Shown piece by piece: positions 62,728 through 64,000 of a stretch of 64,000 nt of DNA (within the stretch, counting starts at the first letter, position 1; the number at the start of each line of letters is the position of its first letter). The stretch lies in assembly GCF_042646385.1 (NCBI RefSeq), contig NZ_JBHRTO010000001.1, forward strand, positions 1,984,001 to 2,048,000, read 5' to 3'. Source of the stretch: Cypionkella sinensis. Its GTDB lineage: Bacteria; Pseudomonadota; Alphaproteobacteria; Rhodobacterales; Rhodobacteraceae. The position numbers were made by a program, and so were the translations under genes. Below the pieces are notes generated by a model. That model saw only the letters and a program-made list of their open reading frames with translations, was not told the origin of the DNA and ran no database searches.

Positions 62728-63729
62728 TTACAGAATTTCCGACATTTTCACCACGCGGCCCTCGGCCACCGATTTCACCGCCGCGTCGGCCAAGGCCAGC
62801 GCGATCAGGCCATCTTCGCCCGACGGCTCTGCCTTGCCCTTGCCCGACAGTGCAGCGATGAAAGTGGCGATCTCGGCGGCATAGGCTTCGATGTAGCGGG
62901 TCATGAAAAAATCATGCAGCGGCGGGCGGGTGTAGCCTGCGGCGGTGGCGACTTCGATCGACACCGGGCGCTGGTTTTCAGCAGAAACCGCCCCCAAAGA
63001 GCCATGCACTTCGATGCGCTGATCATAGCCATAGGTGGCGCGGCGCGAGTTCGAGATCACCGCCTGACGGCCCGATGCGGTTTTCAGCATCACCTGAACA
63101 GAGTCAAAATCGCCCGCCTTACCGATGGCCGGGTCGACCAGCACGGCGGCGGTGGCCACGACTTCGGCGATTTCTTCGCCCAGCAGGAAGCGTGCCATGT
63201 CGAAATCATGGATGGTCATATCGCGGAAAATCCCGCCCGAGCGGCCGATATATTCCACCGGCGGCGCACCCGGATCGCGCGAGGTGATCACGGCCATCTC
63301 CGGGGTTCCGATGCTGCCTCTGTCGATCTCGGCACGCACGGCCTTGAAATGCGGGTCAAAGCGGCGGTTGAAGCCAACCATCAGCGTGCCTTTATGGGCG
63401 CGCACGACCTCAAGGCAGGCTTTGACACGGGCGAGCGACAGGTCAATCGGCTTTTCGCAGAACACGGCTTTACCGGCTTTGACAAATTGCTCGATCAGAT
63501 CGGCGTGGGTGTCGGTCGGGGTGCAGATCACCACGGCGTCGATGTCTTTGGCGGCACAAATCGCGTCAATGCTGCGCACCTCGCAGCCGTACTGATCGGC
63601 GATGGCCTGTGCCGCTGCGGGAAAAGCATCTGCCACAGCCACCAGTTGTGCATTGGCATCGCCCGTCACCGCCTTGGCATGGACCTTGCCGATACGGCCC
63701 GCGCCCAGAAGCCCGAATTTTACTGTCAT
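62728..63729 (-). CDS. iolG: Myo-inositol 2-dehydrogenase (IolG)
   Basis: NAD-dependent oxidation of myo-inositol to scyllo-inosose, first catabolic step. 333 aa, Gfo/Idh/MocA family: N-terminal Rossmann GLLGAGRIGKVHA, EKPIDLSL with catalytic Lys, and MTIHDFDMARF (H-D pair for metal-free catalysis). Length and sequence fit rhizobial/rhodobacterial IolG. Start at 63729 is supported by GGAGGATGAC. Two GGAA-N6-TTCC palindromes lie upstream. Confidence 0.9.
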   Translation of the reverse strand: MTVKFGLLGAGRIGKVHAKAVTGDANAQLVAVADAFPAAAQAIADQYGCEVRSIDAICAAKDIDAVVICTPTDTHADLIEQFVKAGKAVFCEKPIDLSLARVKACLEVVRAHKGTLMVGFNRRFDPHFKAVRAEIDRGSIGTPEMAVITSRDPGAPPVEYIGRSGGIFRDMTIHDFDMARFLLGEEIAEVVATAAVLVDPAIGKAGDFDSVQVMLKTASGRQAVISNSRRATYGYDQRIEVHGSLGAVSAENQRPVSIEVATAAGYTRPPLHDFFMTRYIEAYAAEIATFIAALSGKGKAEPSGEDGLIALALADAAVKSVAEGRVVKMSEIL

Positions 63730-63785
63730 GTCATCCTCCTGAAGGGCAATCCGCTGCGTGGTCACTCTGGCAGGATTGCAGTTGC

Positions 63786-63799
63786 GGAACTGATATTCC
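63786..63799. promoter_or_regulatory. Probable IolR operator, site 1
   Basis: GGAA-N6-TTCC (GGAA 63786-63789, TTCC 63796-63799), 57 bases upstream of iolG. This spacing is the consensus I recall for RpiR-type IolR in rhizobia. Confidence 0.5.
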
Positions 63800-63826
63800 A
63801 TTGACGGGCAAATTCAATCGTATTTT

Positions 63827-63860
63827 GCCGAGAAATCGCAGCGTGGGCGATATTCTCGGC
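63827..63860. promoter_or_regulatory. Inverted repeat in iolG upstream region
   Basis: GCCGAGAA (63827-63834) and TTCTCGGC (63853-63860), 8-base perfect arms, 18-base spacer. One outward extension is also nearly matched. A second regulator site may be present between the two IolR-like boxes. Confidence 0.4.
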
Positions 63861-63888
63861 AGAAATCGGCAAGGGATGCAGCCCCTAT

Positions 63889-63904
63889 TGGAATAAAAAT
63901 TCCA
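63889..63904. promoter_or_regulatory. Probable IolR operator, site 2
   Basis: TGGAATAAAAATTCCA, a 16-base palindrome containing GGAA-N6-TTCC, 160 bases upstream of iolG. Repeats the pattern of site 1. Confidence 0.55.
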
Positions 63905-64000
63905 CGATCACTCCTGCGTGCGCAACACCTGTGCAGGGCGTCGGCGCAAGGGGCGTAGCACAAAGATCAGGCTGGCGAGTAGCGTTGCAGCGATTCCGCC

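Overview
The window is GC-rich chromosomal DNA from an alphaproteobacterium, almost certainly of the order Rhodobacterales (Rhodobacter/Paracoccus-like). The best markers are a near-textbook Rhodobacter-type L-malyl-CoA/beta-methylmalyl-CoA lyase (mcl1), a small 4.5S-type SRP RNA, several small membrane proteins typical of that order, and RTX calcium-binding proteins with serralysin-like C-termini. No tRNA, rRNA, CRISPR array, integrase or complete insertion sequence was seen. A single RAYT-type transposase-like gene is present.

Layout. 1-6.3 kb: the end of a quaternary-amine ABC transporter (permease, ATPase), then an aldehyde dehydrogenase, a divergent M19 'dipeptidase', an unknown 559-aa protein and a DUF3726-like protein, overlapping or nearly so; probably one uptake and catabolism operon. 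6.3-9.1 kb: a sugar-kinase / RpiR regulator / TIM-barrel isomerase operon with a large inverted repeat at its promoter. 9.2-17.6 kb: SRP RNA, zinc-ribbon protein, ftsEX-plsC-tfoX-like, a flavoprotein, a large RTX protein, accA and an AraC/GyrI-type regulator. 17.8-29.5 kb: mcl1, D-amino-acid aminotransferase, a second RTX protein, N-formylglutamate amidohydrolase-like, pyk, rpmI-rplT, an acyltransferase, pheS and pheT.

29.5-36.3 kb is a tight seven-gene operon, largely uncharacterised: a long coiled-coil (TelA-like) protein, a two-TM protein, a soluble protein, an AAA+ ATPase, a DUF6638-like protein, and two more small membrane proteins. It is one of the two best candidates for an undescribed system. 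36.4-49.6 kb is mostly housekeeping and metabolic: panBC, a cupin, an L,D-transpeptidase, creatinase (behind a strongly structured leader), YghU-like GST, a zinc-ribbon protein, a degenerate RAYT, an atypical SDR, a P1 peptidase, moaDE, pgsA, epmA beside efp, and a denD-like dehydrogenase.

49.7-62.7 kb is the second candidate: an island of exported proteolysis and envelope genes. It has a secreted caspase-like protease joined to a secreted trypsin-fold protease; an SDR, NTF2-like and HxlR regulator group; an operon of a periplasmic HtrA-like PDZ protease with a response regulator and histidine kinase; a Tat-exported multicopper oxidase; a secreted protein paired with a second secreted caspase-like protease; and a small exported protein carrying an endosialidase-chaperone (S74) domain. 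The window ends with iolG, preceded by two GGAA-N6-TTCC palindromes that fit IolR-type operators.

Functions come from motifs and family recollection only; no database search was run.
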